DNA of 64,000 nucleotides from CAVYGM01 sp963768025. Its GTDB lineage: Bacteria; Bacteroidota; Bacteroidia; Cytophagales; Spirosomataceae. The stretch spans positions 62,001-126,000 of the forward strand of contig CAVYGM010000001.1 in the NCBI GenBank assembly GCA_963768025.1, read 5' to 3'. The position numbers were made by a program, and so were the translations under genes. Below the pieces are notes generated by a model. The model did not search any database, was not told where the DNA came from, and saw only the letters and a list, made by a program, of their open reading frames with translations. Shown here in pieces: positions 27,700-36,066 of the stretch (position 1 is the first letter of the stretch; the number at the start of each line of letters is the position of its first letter).

Positions 27700-29337
27700 T
27701 TATTTCTGTTTGACCTCCTTAAAGACCGAGGTTATTTTTCTGTTCCGAACCGTGGCCGAGTAGTTGGTGATGGTCACGCCTTGTGGAACGTCGCACTCGC
27801 CCAGTACCGTGGTTTGTACTTTCACATAGATCGTCCTAACCCACGCTGGCAGTATGATATTCCCTTTTTCTATTTCATCTTTCAGGTTCAGATTCTTAAT
27901 GTCGCAGTTATCGCGTTGGATGGTTCCCAATGGTCGGTAAACCGAGATATAGCGAGGAATGGTATCCACCGGACAGATGCAATTTTCGCAAGATTCGGGT
28001 GATTTACCGTACTTGATCTGATTCCCTTTTCTTACTCTTTCGTAGGCATAAATTTCCAGGTCGCACTGCTTGTAGCACGGTGGCGGTGGTGGCGGCGTCA
28101 CAACACTATCCCTAACCGTAAAACCCGTCGCACTGGCTTCGCTCACGCAAGAAGCACAGGAAGAGATGCGATTGCTCTGTACCGTCACGAAGTACTGACC
28201 CATCACCGGGCGACCGTTAGGCCCCAGATACGCAGCGGGCCACAGTAATTTATTCTCTTTTACACAGATTGCCTGGGCGATAATGATATCCTGCCCATTG
28301 TTTAATTGGTGGATACTAGCCGTGAAGGTTTCGGTCGTGGCGGTATCGGGCGCTGACCGGGTCCGCCAGGTAAGCATCACCGAATCTACCCTAGACGTGT
28401 CCCTTTTTAGGTTATAGCTGTATGCCTTCATGGTTTTTCCATCCATCAAGATATCAATCTCAGGGGCTACACAACTGATGGGGGGTGTTGGTTCCTTGGC
28501 CACCGGCACATCCTTTTCGAAGTTCCTCCGCACGGCCAGTCCGGCGCTAAACCCGCCGTGATTGCGGTTAAAAGGATAGATCGTTTCCCCTGGAAAGATA
28601 TAATCCACTTTCGTACGAAAGCCAATGGCTTCAATCCCCCACGCCCACAAGTTGTTTTTGCTGGGGACAAAAAAGCCTAATGTGGCCAACAGCCCCGGAT
28701 AGTACCGGTTATTGGAAGCCGTTACCGAATAAATATTTCGTCCGGTAGTGCCGTCGTAGGCAAAAATGGCCGCCGGGGTAGTGCGGAACACGCCACCCCT
28801 AACCGATGCTTCCAGATAAGGTGACCGGGCTTTGCGGGTAAAGGCAGCCGTCAGAACTGGGCCAAAAACCAGGTACAGGTCCTCCGAAGGAGCCTTCTGA
28901 ACCACCCCATTGCGGGTACCTGCTTCTGCAAACCGTTGGTTTAGAAAGGTATCCAGATCTTTTCGGAGAAAGAAATTCTGAATGCCAGCCACGGCTCCTA
29001 ATCCGAATTTCACCCGCCCAGGCTTCGACCGGTTGAAATAGTAATCCGCGTTGAAGGCGGCATTGAATCCAACCCCGTTGAAAAGGGATTTGTCCCGCAG
29101 CTTGTCCGAGACAAAGGTATTCTCCCAACTCCCGCAAAACGCCACCGCCGGGCCCACAAAAAGACCTAACCGCCAGGGGCTTATTTTGTGTTGAATGCCA
29201 ATGGTATCACACCCACCCGCCGGGTCGTTGCAATTGGAAGTATACGTGGTTTGACTATACGTTGTTTGGCTATACCCAGTTAGAAAAGACGCAGAGAGCA
29301 TACACACTGCGATAAAGCGAAGAAAATGTGTTTTCAT
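27700..29337 (-). CDS. hypothetical secreted protein with beta-barrel-like N-terminal region
   Basis: 545 residues with a signal peptide (FIAVCMLSASFLTGYSQ). Residues about 50-290 alternate polar and aromatic residues like an outer-membrane beta-barrel (GLFVGPAVAFCGSWENTFV, LGAVAGIQNFFLRKDLDTF, ALGFF-like strands). After a linker, residues 300-545 hold a cysteine-rich region (SCASCVSE, CYKQCDLEIYAYERVR, CENCICP) with a proline run, PPPPPP. The short repeat TTYSQTTY follows the signal. No described family recognised. It is monocistronic, ends at a bidirectional terminator and has a perfect hairpin 42 bases upstream of its start. Confidence 0.65.
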   Translation of the reverse strand: MKTHFLRFIAVCMLSASFLTGYSQTTYSQTTYTSNCNDPAGGCDTIGIQHKISPWRLGLFVGPAVAFCGSWENTFVSDKLRDKSLFNGVGFNAAFNADYYFNRSKPGRVKFGLGAVAGIQNFFLRKDLDTFLNQRFAEAGTRNGVVQKAPSEDLYLVFGPVLTAAFTRKARSPYLEASVRGGVFRTTPAAIFAYDGTTGRNIYSVTASNNRYYPGLLATLGFFVPSKNNLWAWGIEAIGFRTKVDYIFPGETIYPFNRNHGGFSAGLAVRRNFEKDVPVAKEPTPPISCVAPEIDILMDGKTMKAYSYNLKRDTSRVDSVMLTWRTRSAPDTATTETFTASIHQLNNGQDIIIAQAICVKENKLLWPAAYLGPNGRPVMGQYFVTVQSNRISSCASCVSEASATGFTVRDSVVTPPPPPPCYKQCDLEIYAYERVRKGNQIKYGKSPESCENCICPVDTIPRYISVYRPLGTIQRDNCDIKNLNLKDEIEKGNIILPAWVRTIYVKVQTTVLGECDVPQGVTITNYSATVRNRKITSVFKEVKQK

Positions 29338-29993
29338 AAATCAAGTGTAAGGATGGAATTGTGTAGTGAACTAGTATTTTTTGGGCAATACGATCGCCCA
29401 AAATTTATTGGTATTATGCATTTCCTTTATAAAAAAATTAATTGAAAAATACACTGGAAAGGCACATCCACTTACACTATTCATTCGAGGAAAAGGAATG
29501 AAATCTATTAATCCAGCCTCTGCAAGCAACTTCTTACTTAACCGAGAACCTGCATAAAAACTGTACCAATATAGCGGTCAATAGTGTAAAAACTGGGATT
29601 TTAATTGAAAAACGTATGTTCGATTATTGCTTTGTCCGATCTTCTTCCTTCAAGTCGGTGGATATTACCAAAATCCTCCCGGAGATGTGAAGATTTGCCT
29701 ACGCAAATCGTGCGGAGTAATTACCTCTATATCAACCTACTGCCCTATCTTCTTTGGGTTAAAGAAAAGATCAGCACTGAACGAGGATGTTTTAACCGGT
29801 TCGGTGCTGACCTTTAAATTTGTGAACTACCAAGGGTCACTTAGTGATGGGTGAAATAAATTTTAAAGCCTATTCAAGCTGATGATCATGACGCCAAAGG
29901 GCTTACCGCTTAGATTATACACTGTTGCTACAAACAGATTGACCCGCCGGGGCAGGTACACGATCAGAAATAAACCAGGTCTTTATCTAATTA
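29338..29993. other. intergenic, 656 bp, with one perfect hairpin
   Basis: No supported gene. An 8-bp perfect stem, TTTTGGGC (29379-29386) and GCCCAAAA (29396-29403), lies upstream of the minus-strand gene start at 29337 and could be regulatory or a terminator. Short open stretches on the plus strand (29627-29854) and minus strand (about 29870-29985) have no recognised domain and I do not call them. Confidence 0.4.
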
Positions 29994-30236
29994 TCAATAA
30001 TACCCCACTAGTAGCTGCTTGACCTTGTATACTGCAAAAGCGCTGCCAGATACCAGAAGAACATCTACCGGTAAAAGGGAAAGGCCTTCGCCACTCGATA
30101 GATTGGCGAGCAGGGCACCCAAAAAGCCGAGACAAACCCACACCACACGCGGTTTGGTTGGACCCGGCTGACCGGGCATAGCCGCCCCGATCAGGCTTCC
30201 GAAAAGCAGGGGAAGTACTTCTATAAGAACGTTCAT
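29994..30236 (-). CDS. small membrane protein, last gene of the BNR-repeat cluster
   Basis: 80 residues with three hydrophobic blocks (LIEVLPLLFGSLIGAAM, VVWVCLGFLGALLANL, LPVDVLLVSGSAFAVYKV) separated by short charged loops and ending QLLVGYY. No family recognised; the layout is like a small holin-like or anchor protein, but that is only a guess. It lies 17 bp after the preceding gene of the cluster, same strand, so it is probably cotranscribed. Confidence 0.6.
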   Translation of the reverse strand: MNVLIEVLPLLFGSLIGAAMPGQPGPTKPRVVWVCLGFLGALLANLSSGEGLSLLPVDVLLVSGSAFAVYKVKQLLVGYY

Positions 30237-30253
30237 ACGAATAAAGTTAGAAG

Positions 30254-30481
30254 TTAAATACTGGGAGCCGGGCCGGCTGATTCGCCAGAGGTGGAATCAT
30301 TGCTATTTGTCATAGCTGTCTCCGTACTACTTTGGGACGAATCCCCGTTGGGAGCCGCGCCCGCATCGATCGCCTCCTCCGACGATTTCGCCTGCGCCTT
30401 TGGGGAACTTTGCTCACCTTCGGTAGGCGATACCTTCAACGTGACCGGTTCGACGTTGTCCAATTCAATGATGATACGCAT
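30254..30481 (-). CDS. small acidic low-complexity protein of the BNR-repeat cluster
   Basis: 75 residues from ATG 30481 (MRIIIELDNVEPVTLKV). The N-terminal 17 residues look like a beta-strand pair. The rest is a Ser/Glu/Ala/Gly-rich disordered tail (EGEQSSPKAQAKSSEEAI, SSTETAMTNSNDSTSGES). No cysteines and no membrane segment. Gaps of 14 and 17 bp to its neighbours indicate one operon. Not recognised. Confidence 0.55.
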   Translation of the reverse strand: MRIIIELDNVEPVTLKVSPTEGEQSSPKAQAKSSEEAIDAGAAPNGDSSQSSTETAMTNSNDSTSGESAGPAPSI

Positions 30482-30495
30482 GATAATGTTCGGTT

Positions 30496-30750
30496 TTAGT
30501 TTAGGATCGCATACCGCCCCTCGAAGGTAACCGGAAATGCAGTCAGATTTTTTACGGTAATCCAGTAGGTACAACGGGTGGCATCCGCCCGTTCTACGGC
30601 CACGTCCCATTCCAGTTGGGGGGCGCCGTTGCGGGGAGAGGTAGGCACCATGTACCACACAATATGGGACGAAGCCGCCCAGTTGAAGGTGAAGTACCGC
30701 ATGGTGGCATTGGGGGCAAGATTCCCCGTAAATTGAACTCCTGTGCTCAT
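30496..30750 (-). CDS. free-standing copy of the C-terminal domain of the BNR-repeat protein
   Basis: 84 residues (MSTGVQFTGNLAPNATMRYF onward). It aligns along its whole length with the last 82 residues of the neighbouring 847-residue protein; by eye about 46 of 80 positions are identical. The shared core is APQ-x-x-W-x-V-x-VERAD, TYW-I-x-V-x-NL and TFEGRYAIL. A beta-sandwich is likely from the alternating pattern. It has no signal peptide. It lies 24 bp downstream of the large gene and is probably cotranscribed. The duplication suggests that the domain works as a separable partner or oligomerising unit. Confidence 0.7.
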   Translation of the reverse strand: MSTGVQFTGNLAPNATMRYFTFNWAASSHIVWYMVPTSPRNGAPQLEWDVAVERADATRCTYWITVKNLTAFPVTFEGRYAILN

Positions 30751-30774
30751 AATTTTGCTGGTTTAGGAATGGGA

Positions 30775-33318
30775 TTAATAGTAGCTGAGGATAGCGTACC
30801 GACCCTCAAACGTGAGGGGGATGTTCTTCAAATTGGTCACTTCGATCCAATAGGTTACGTATTCGGAGTCGGCTCGTTCTACCTGCACCTTCCACGACAC
30901 CTGAGGGGCTCCGGGCGATACGTTGGTGGGCATAACCGTCCAGACCACGTGCCAGGTAGCGGGCCACCGGAAGGTGAACCATTTTCGGGTTTGGTTGGGT
31001 GTCAGGCTTCCGGTAAACTGGGTGGCACAGTAGGGGCCAGTTGGCCAGCCATCTACCGGTATTTCCCATACGCCCCGGTTTCGCATCCCGGCGCGTAATA
31101 CGCGGGCGTGGGGGTGGTACAGCAGGTCCACCGCCAGGGAGTTGGGGAGTCCATTGGAAAAAGCACTCCACGTGCCGCCTAAGTTGAGGGATTGGTACAC
31201 CCCCACGTCGGCGGATACCCACACCCGGTTGGTGTTGCCCGGATGTACTTCAATGGCACTGATGGGCAAATTCGGCAAGCCCGCCGAACGATCCGTCCAG
31301 GAGGTACCCCCATTGTCCGAGCGGAATACGCGCCCGCCCCCGAGGCTGGTGAACGTAACCCAGATCCGGTTCAGGTTGGTAGGATCTACGTGGATGTCGC
31401 TCATGTAGGCATTGAGGCGCGGACTCGTGAGTTCCACGGCCGCCGCCCAGGCCGCACCCGACCAACTGATCCGGTAAAGCCTGCCCCGGTTGGTTCCTAC
31501 AAAGATCTGCTCCGGGTTGGGAATATACATGGCCGAAGCGACTTGTCCCGCACCAAGGGCTACCTCGGTCCAACTAGTACCGCGGTTTCGGGAAGCAAAC
31601 ACACTTTGTCCGGCCTGAGCTACGGTATCGTTGTTGGTTTCCATCGGCGGGTAAAACAGCGCGTTGTAGCCAGCGGGAGTATTGGGGCCGATCCAGCTAA
31701 ACGAACCAAAATTAGCCTTGGTGGTAGAACGCTCCATACCCATCCTGAAATAGGAGTGGTACACCACATTGGGATCGGTGCGGTTGACACCACAGTCGCC
31801 CCCGTCCCCGTCGGCCACGTGGTCCCACACCTGACTCCCCGTGTAGCGGATACTACCGTTATCCTGAGTACCGGCAATGAGCCAGCGCGACGAGCCGTAA
31901 TCCTGCGCCATGTACTCTATTTCCATGGTTCCTAGCCCACTGTTGAGAGGCGTCCAGTTCATACCCCGGTTGGGGGACATAAACACCCCGCCATCGTTAC
32001 CGACGTATATAATATCGGGATTGACCGGATCAAAAGCCAGGGCGTGCTGGTCGGGGTGGATGTCGTCCCCCACCTTGTTGGATATTTTCACCCAGGCCCA
32101 ACTGCTCCCGCTTTGGGTACCCCGGTACACCTCGATTCCACCCAAATACACCTGATTGGGGTTGTCGGGAGAGATGCCCAAAAACCAGTCGTACCAGGCT
32201 TGCCCGGTGGCAAAATCAGCCGGAACGGATGTTACCCTCGCCCAGGTACCCGTCGCCGACCGCATGTACAGGTAGGCCGTAGCCCCCGATGCCCCAAAGG
32301 CATACGCAATGGCCGGGTTGCTTTTGGAAATACTAACGGCCAATCGGTTGTAAGAAGCGGGAGCACCGGGCAACGTTTCGGCCGTCCAGGTAGTACCCCC
32401 ATTTACTGATCTAAAGATCCCATTGCCAAAGGCCGCGAGTATCTCGGCGGTAGCTCCCCCGGCCGGATTCATGGCTATGTCCCAGCAGGTACCACTGCGT
32501 CGCTGGGCCCAGGTGGTACCTCCATTGGTGGATTCATAAAAACCACCCGTGGTAGCCGCAAGGAGATGGTTGGCATTGGCCCGATCTATTTTCAGGTCGT
32601 AGAATCCCTGACCCACAAAGGGAGCCGTAGCATGCATGACCCAGGTAGTACCGCCATTGGTAGACTTCATCAGACCAGCCCCCAGGCCGGCGTAAAAGTT
32701 TCCTTCGCCCGTACCGCAATACACGATACTAGGGGAGGTCGGGACAAAGGCCAGCGCTCCCGTAGTCAGGGTGGGCATGTAGTCCGTGCGGGGGCTCCAC
32801 GAGGTGCCCCGATTGAAGCTTTCCCACACACCTCCACCCGCCGATCCGCACAGAATGTGATTGGAGTTGGAGGGATCTATAGCCAGGGCGGCCACCCGGC
32901 CCGAAACCACCGGGCGGGTTTCGCCGTAGGTTTGCCCGTTTGGGGTAGAACTGGGACCGATGAATCGCCAGTTGGGCCCCGCGGCGGTGGGAGGCGACAT
33001 ATCCCCCAAATCCCGGGCGGCCGTTTCGTCTTCCCCAGAGGCTTGTCCAAGGGATTCGGCCGCCTCTACCAGCGCCTGTGCGTACTCCTGGAAATCCATT
33101 TCTACCTCCTCGGGTTCGGGAGCGAGCGATTTCTTGGATTTTTTCTTTGGCTTTTCTTCTTCGGCAACCATCGCTTCCGGCAGTACCATCGGAAGTCCGC
33201 GTTCTTCTTCAAACAGTAGTAATCGTTGCAGCACTTTCCCCCCCGGAGGGCGGGTAGTAGGAGGACCATTCTCAATACCGACATCGGTCTCAGCTTTTTT
33301 TCCTTCTGGGATTTCCAT
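30775..33318 (-). CDS. large BNR/sortilin-like beta-propeller protein with charged N-terminus and C-terminal domain
   Basis: 847 residues. Residues 1-110 are highly charged and low-complexity (EEEKPKKKSKKSLAPEPEE) with no signal peptide. Residues about 115-760 hold many BNR/Asp-box repeats of the type S-x-NGGTTW (MKSTNGGTTWVMHATAPFV, YESTNGGTTWAQRRSG, FRSVNGGTTWTAETLPG, FRSDNGGTTWTDRSAGLP), as in GH74 and VPS10/sortilin propellers; catalytic residues of GH74 could not be confirmed. The last 82 residues form a domain repeated by the next gene. The start ATG 33318 overlaps the upstream gene by 29 bp. The lack of an export signal is unusual for such propellers. Confidence 0.75.
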   Translation of the reverse strand: MEIPEGKKAETDVGIENGPPTTRPPGGKVLQRLLLFEEERGLPMVLPEAMVAEEEKPKKKSKKSLAPEPEEVEMDFQEYAQALVEAAESLGQASGEDETAARDLGDMSPPTAAGPNWRFIGPSSTPNGQTYGETRPVVSGRVAALAIDPSNSNHILCGSAGGGVWESFNRGTSWSPRTDYMPTLTTGALAFVPTSPSIVYCGTGEGNFYAGLGAGLMKSTNGGTTWVMHATAPFVGQGFYDLKIDRANANHLLAATTGGFYESTNGGTTWAQRRSGTCWDIAMNPAGGATAEILAAFGNGIFRSVNGGTTWTAETLPGAPASYNRLAVSISKSNPAIAYAFGASGATAYLYMRSATGTWARVTSVPADFATGQAWYDWFLGISPDNPNQVYLGGIEVYRGTQSGSSWAWVKISNKVGDDIHPDQHALAFDPVNPDIIYVGNDGGVFMSPNRGMNWTPLNSGLGTMEIEYMAQDYGSSRWLIAGTQDNGSIRYTGSQVWDHVADGDGGDCGVNRTDPNVVYHSYFRMGMERSTTKANFGSFSWIGPNTPAGYNALFYPPMETNNDTVAQAGQSVFASRNRGTSWTEVALGAGQVASAMYIPNPEQIFVGTNRGRLYRISWSGAAWAAAVELTSPRLNAYMSDIHVDPTNLNRIWVTFTSLGGGRVFRSDNGGTSWTDRSAGLPNLPISAIEVHPGNTNRVWVSADVGVYQSLNLGGTWSAFSNGLPNSLAVDLLYHPHARVLRAGMRNRGVWEIPVDGWPTGPYCATQFTGSLTPNQTRKWFTFRWPATWHVVWTVMPTNVSPGAPQVSWKVQVERADSEYVTYWIEVTNLKNIPLTFEGRYAILSYY

Positions 33319-33499
33319 TGGCTTCAGGTGGTTTAGGTGATTTTTTTACAGCTTTTTTGGAGGGTGTGGATTCCTGTTTTTCGTTTTCCTCTTCGCAGGG
33401 CTCTGCGGCGGACGGGCCGGTGGGTTTCCGGGCTTCTTCAAACTGTTCCAAGCGTTTGGAAGCCTTGTCTTCTGACGGATCTTCGTTTGGTTTTTTCAT
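33290..33499 (-). CDS. small highly charged protein, first gene of the BNR-repeat cluster
   Basis: 69 residues from ATG 33499 (MKKPNEDPSEDKASKRLEQF). It is Lys/Glu/Pro-rich throughout (KQESTPSKKAVKKSPKPPEA, ending PRRKKS), with one cysteine and no hydrophobic segment, so it is probably disordered. Its 3' end overlaps the start of the large BNR gene by 29 bp in another frame, which implies translational coupling. Composition resembles the charged N-terminus of that protein. No family recognised; it could be a leader, a chaperone-like partner or a substrate of the adjacent radical SAM enzyme. Confidence 0.55.
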   Translation of the reverse strand: MKKPNEDPSEDKASKRLEQFEEARKPTGPSAAEPCEEENEKQESTPSKKAVKKSPKPPEANGNPRRKKS

Positions 33500-33734
33500 T
33501 GGAGTTGTCTTGTAGCGGTGAAACAAACTCTTTCTTAAAATTACCTAATTGATTAATACCAAATCAACTAAACTTAGTAAACGGTTGCTAATCGTATAAC
33601 GAGGCCCACATGGCCCCTACCTGAACCGTATTGGGCTCGGTATGATCTGTTTACGCAAGGACGGATTCGGTAAAAGGGGCCTAAGATGGCCAGGGAAGCT
33701 GGCCAGCAAACCACTAGCTTAGGGAAGAATTTTT
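33500..33734 (-). promoter_or_regulatory. gap between radical SAM gene and BNR cluster, possible promoter
   Basis: 235 bp with no supported gene. On the minus strand an AT-rich stretch contains TTGATTTGGTATTAATC and then TAATTTTA about 55 bases before the first gene of the cluster, a weak match to the Bacteroidota TTG/TAnnTTTG promoter. No strong hairpin separates the radical SAM gene from the cluster, so read-through is possible. Confidence 0.35.
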
Positions 33735-35945
33735 TTACACTACCAGTAACCCGTTCGCCCGGAGTTCCTGCCATACATAGGTGGCGGTAAAAGCATCAAA
33801 GCTCCCGAGCGCATTTGAGTCATAGTTGGCTCTCAGGTACTGTATAGGGAGGGGCTCCACCCGGTTATGACCGATTTCCGGGAGGATCTTCATCAGCCAT
33901 TCCGCCAGGGGCACATGGGTCGTGAGCGTCCACTGGTTCTTTTTACTATAAAATTCAAGTTCGGCGATTTCAATCGTATGAGTACCCTGTTTTTCCTCAA
34001 AAACCTGCATGGAAGGCACACCACCCAACCACACCGCCAGCGCATTGGTGCGGATGTCCAGCTCCGGCAGTTCAGCTACACTTTCCTCTATATACGTAGG
34101 GGGGATGGTGGTGGCGGGTACTTTGAAATCAAACCATTTTTTGAGGGGCAATTCAAACCCTACCCCGTGCATGTAATTGAAGAGCGACTTGCGCAGGCCT
34201 TCGCTATACAAATCATGGTCAGCCCCCAGGGGATCCTCGTGGTAGAGGTCGTTGTCGGCAAAGCCCCCGAAGTCGGGCCCGATGCGTTGTACGTCGAACT
34301 CCGCCGGATGCAGACCAACCGGGCTGTGGGCTGTCATGGCGAAGCGGTGCCAGAAGCCCGACTGGACCACCCCCGCTTGGAAAAGTTGCCGAACCATTTC
34401 CAGGGAATCGATGGTTTCCTGCGCGGTTTGGGTCGGAAAACCGTACATCAGGTACGCATGCACCATGATACCCGCCTGGGTGAAGGCATCGGCCACGCGG
34501 GCTACCTGCGCCACCGTAACGCCCTTCTTCATACGTTCCAGCAGGCGATCTGAGGCTACTTCCAGGCCACCGGATACGGCTATGCAGCCGGAGGCTTTGA
34601 GGAGCAGGCACAGGTCGGGGGTGAAGCTTTTTTCAAAGCGGATATTGGTCCACCATACCACCGTCAGCTTGCGGCGAATGATTTCGAGCGCCAGGTCCCG
34701 CATGAGGGCGGGTGGCGCGGCCTCATCCACAAAGTGAAAGCCATTCTGTTGGGTTTGGGCGATGATCTCCTCGATCCGGTCGCAGAGTAAGCTTGCGGTA
34801 ACGGGCTCGTATCGTTTGATGTAGTCGAGTGAAATATCACAAAAAGAGCATTTGCCCCAGTAGCAGCCGTGGGCCAGCGTGAGTTTGTTCCAGCGCCCAT
34901 CGCTCCACAGCCGGTGCATGGGGTTTACTACTTCAATCACCGAGAGGTACTCCATCAAGGGTAGCTCCGCGTAGTCGGGGGTGCCCGTATCGCGTTGGGC
35001 TACGTCCCTTTCTTTTGCTCCATTATAGTACATCACCTTTCCCTCCGTCCGGGCAAAAACCCGTTTGAGCAGGCTTCGATCCCGTTTCCCATCCAGGTAC
35101 TCCAGCAGGTTTTGCAGGGGAGCCTCGCCGTCGTCCAGACTAATGTAATCGAGGTAGTCAAACACCCGGGGTTCGCGAAGCGTACGAAGCTCGGTATTGG
35201 CGTAGCCCCCTCCCATCACTACAACTAGGTGGGGGTAGTTTTTTTTGAGGTACTGTCCACATTTCAAGGCGCCGTACAGATTGCCGGGAAACGGAACCGT
35301 CAGGCACACCACCGTGGGCTGCCAACGCTGAATTTTCTGTTCCAGCAGCTCCACCAGGAAAGTCGTCACGAGGGTATCCGGGGCCAGGAGAGTGGCTTCT
35401 ATTTCGTCAAAATGCGTGGCCGTGCGCCCCAGCCGCTCGGCGTAGCGGCTAAACCCAAAGTGAGGATCAACGGCTTCCTGAATCAGGTCGCCCAGGTCTT
35501 CGAGGTAGAGCGTGGCCAGGTGCCGGGCCTTGTCCTGAATACCCATGGTACCGAAGGCCCAATCCAGCTCATCCACCGCTTCAAAACGGCTGGCTTCGGG
35601 CAGATAGCTGCGGTCACAGATACTGTGGGCCAGGGTGGGGTTTTTGTTTTGTAAAAACCGAATCACCGGATCAATGGTCGCCAGGTACTCTTCCCGCAGG
35701 GCATAGATACGGTAGCTATTGTCCGAAAGTTCAACATCCGACGCCTCCAACCCCCCGAACAACGTTCGTAGCCCCCCGGCTGAAAACAGCTTTAGAATGA
35801 CCTCAATCCCCAGGTCCGCCTGATGCGACTGCACTCCCACCGTGTTCAGAAAACCTTTCAGGTACGCCGTGGCCGGATAGGGGGTATTGAGCTGAGTAAA
35901 GGGGGGAGTGAGTAGTAAAACCGTCTGTCGGGAAGCACTTGCCAT
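33735..35945 (-). CDS. B12-binding domain radical SAM protein
   Basis: 736 residues. The N-terminal region (1-300) contains a B12-binding-like Rossmann part (VVCLTVPFPGNLYGALKCGQ, LVVVMGGGYANTELRTL). The radical SAM core starts with LAHGCYWGKCSFCDISLDYI, a CxxxCxxC motif near residue 360 that binds the 4Fe-4S cluster, followed by GGLEVASDRLLERMKKGVTV and MVHAYLMYGFPTQTAQETI. The C-terminal 150 residues are unassigned. Such enzymes perform methylations or other radical modifications of small molecules or peptides. No precursor-like peptide is certain, but a small charged protein gene lies 235 bp downstream on the same strand. The frame is intact. Confidence 0.8.
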   Translation of the reverse strand: MASASRQTVLLLTPPFTQLNTPYPATAYLKGFLNTVGVQSHQADLGIEVILKLFSAGGLRTLFGGLEASDVELSDNSYRIYALREEYLATIDPVIRFLQNKNPTLAHSICDRSYLPEASRFEAVDELDWAFGTMGIQDKARHLATLYLEDLGDLIQEAVDPHFGFSRYAERLGRTATHFDEIEATLLAPDTLVTTFLVELLEQKIQRWQPTVVCLTVPFPGNLYGALKCGQYLKKNYPHLVVVMGGGYANTELRTLREPRVFDYLDYISLDDGEAPLQNLLEYLDGKRDRSLLKRVFARTEGKVMYYNGAKERDVAQRDTGTPDYAELPLMEYLSVIEVVNPMHRLWSDGRWNKLTLAHGCYWGKCSFCDISLDYIKRYEPVTASLLCDRIEEIIAQTQQNGFHFVDEAAPPALMRDLALEIIRRKLTVVWWTNIRFEKSFTPDLCLLLKASGCIAVSGGLEVASDRLLERMKKGVTVAQVARVADAFTQAGIMVHAYLMYGFPTQTAQETIDSLEMVRQLFQAGVVQSGFWHRFAMTAHSPVGLHPAEFDVQRIGPDFGGFADNDLYHEDPLGADHDLYSEGLRKSLFNYMHGVGFELPLKKWFDFKVPATTIPPTYIEESVAELPELDIRTNALAVWLGGVPSMQVFEEKQGTHTIEIAELEFYSKKNQWTLTTHVPLAEWLMKILPEIGHNRVEPLPIQYLRANYDSNALGSFDAFTATYVWQELRANGLLVV

Positions 35946-36015
35946 GGGGTTATCATTTATTCCACAAAGGTAACGCTAGTTTGGCCGGGAACGTTTACCA
36001 GCTGGCCATATCAAC

Positions 36016-36050
36016 AAAAAACCCGCTCCGGAAAACCAGAGCGGGTTTTT
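36016..36050 (-). terminator. terminator of the susCD operon
   Basis: Stem CCCGCTC (36022-36028) and GAGCGGG (36039-36045), with an A-run before and a T-run after, 17 bases beyond the susD stop. The flanking A and T runs extend the pairing and make it usable from both strands. Confidence 0.85.
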
Positions 36051-36066
36051 GCGTAAATAAATTTAC

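Noticed and set aside
29627..29854. A 75-codon plus-strand frame in the 656-bp gap
   Set aside because: Isolated, no recognised motif, no promoter; the composition is like non-coding DNA.
33574..33774. A 66-codon minus-strand frame between the radical SAM gene and the BNR cluster
   Set aside because: It starts inside the radical SAM gene and has no domain, no conserved pattern and no spacing signal. It could be a peptide but cannot be supported.
33867..34553. A 228-codon open frame on the plus strand
   Set aside because: Antisense to the radical SAM gene, which has clear CxxxCxxC and fold motifs. No independent evidence.
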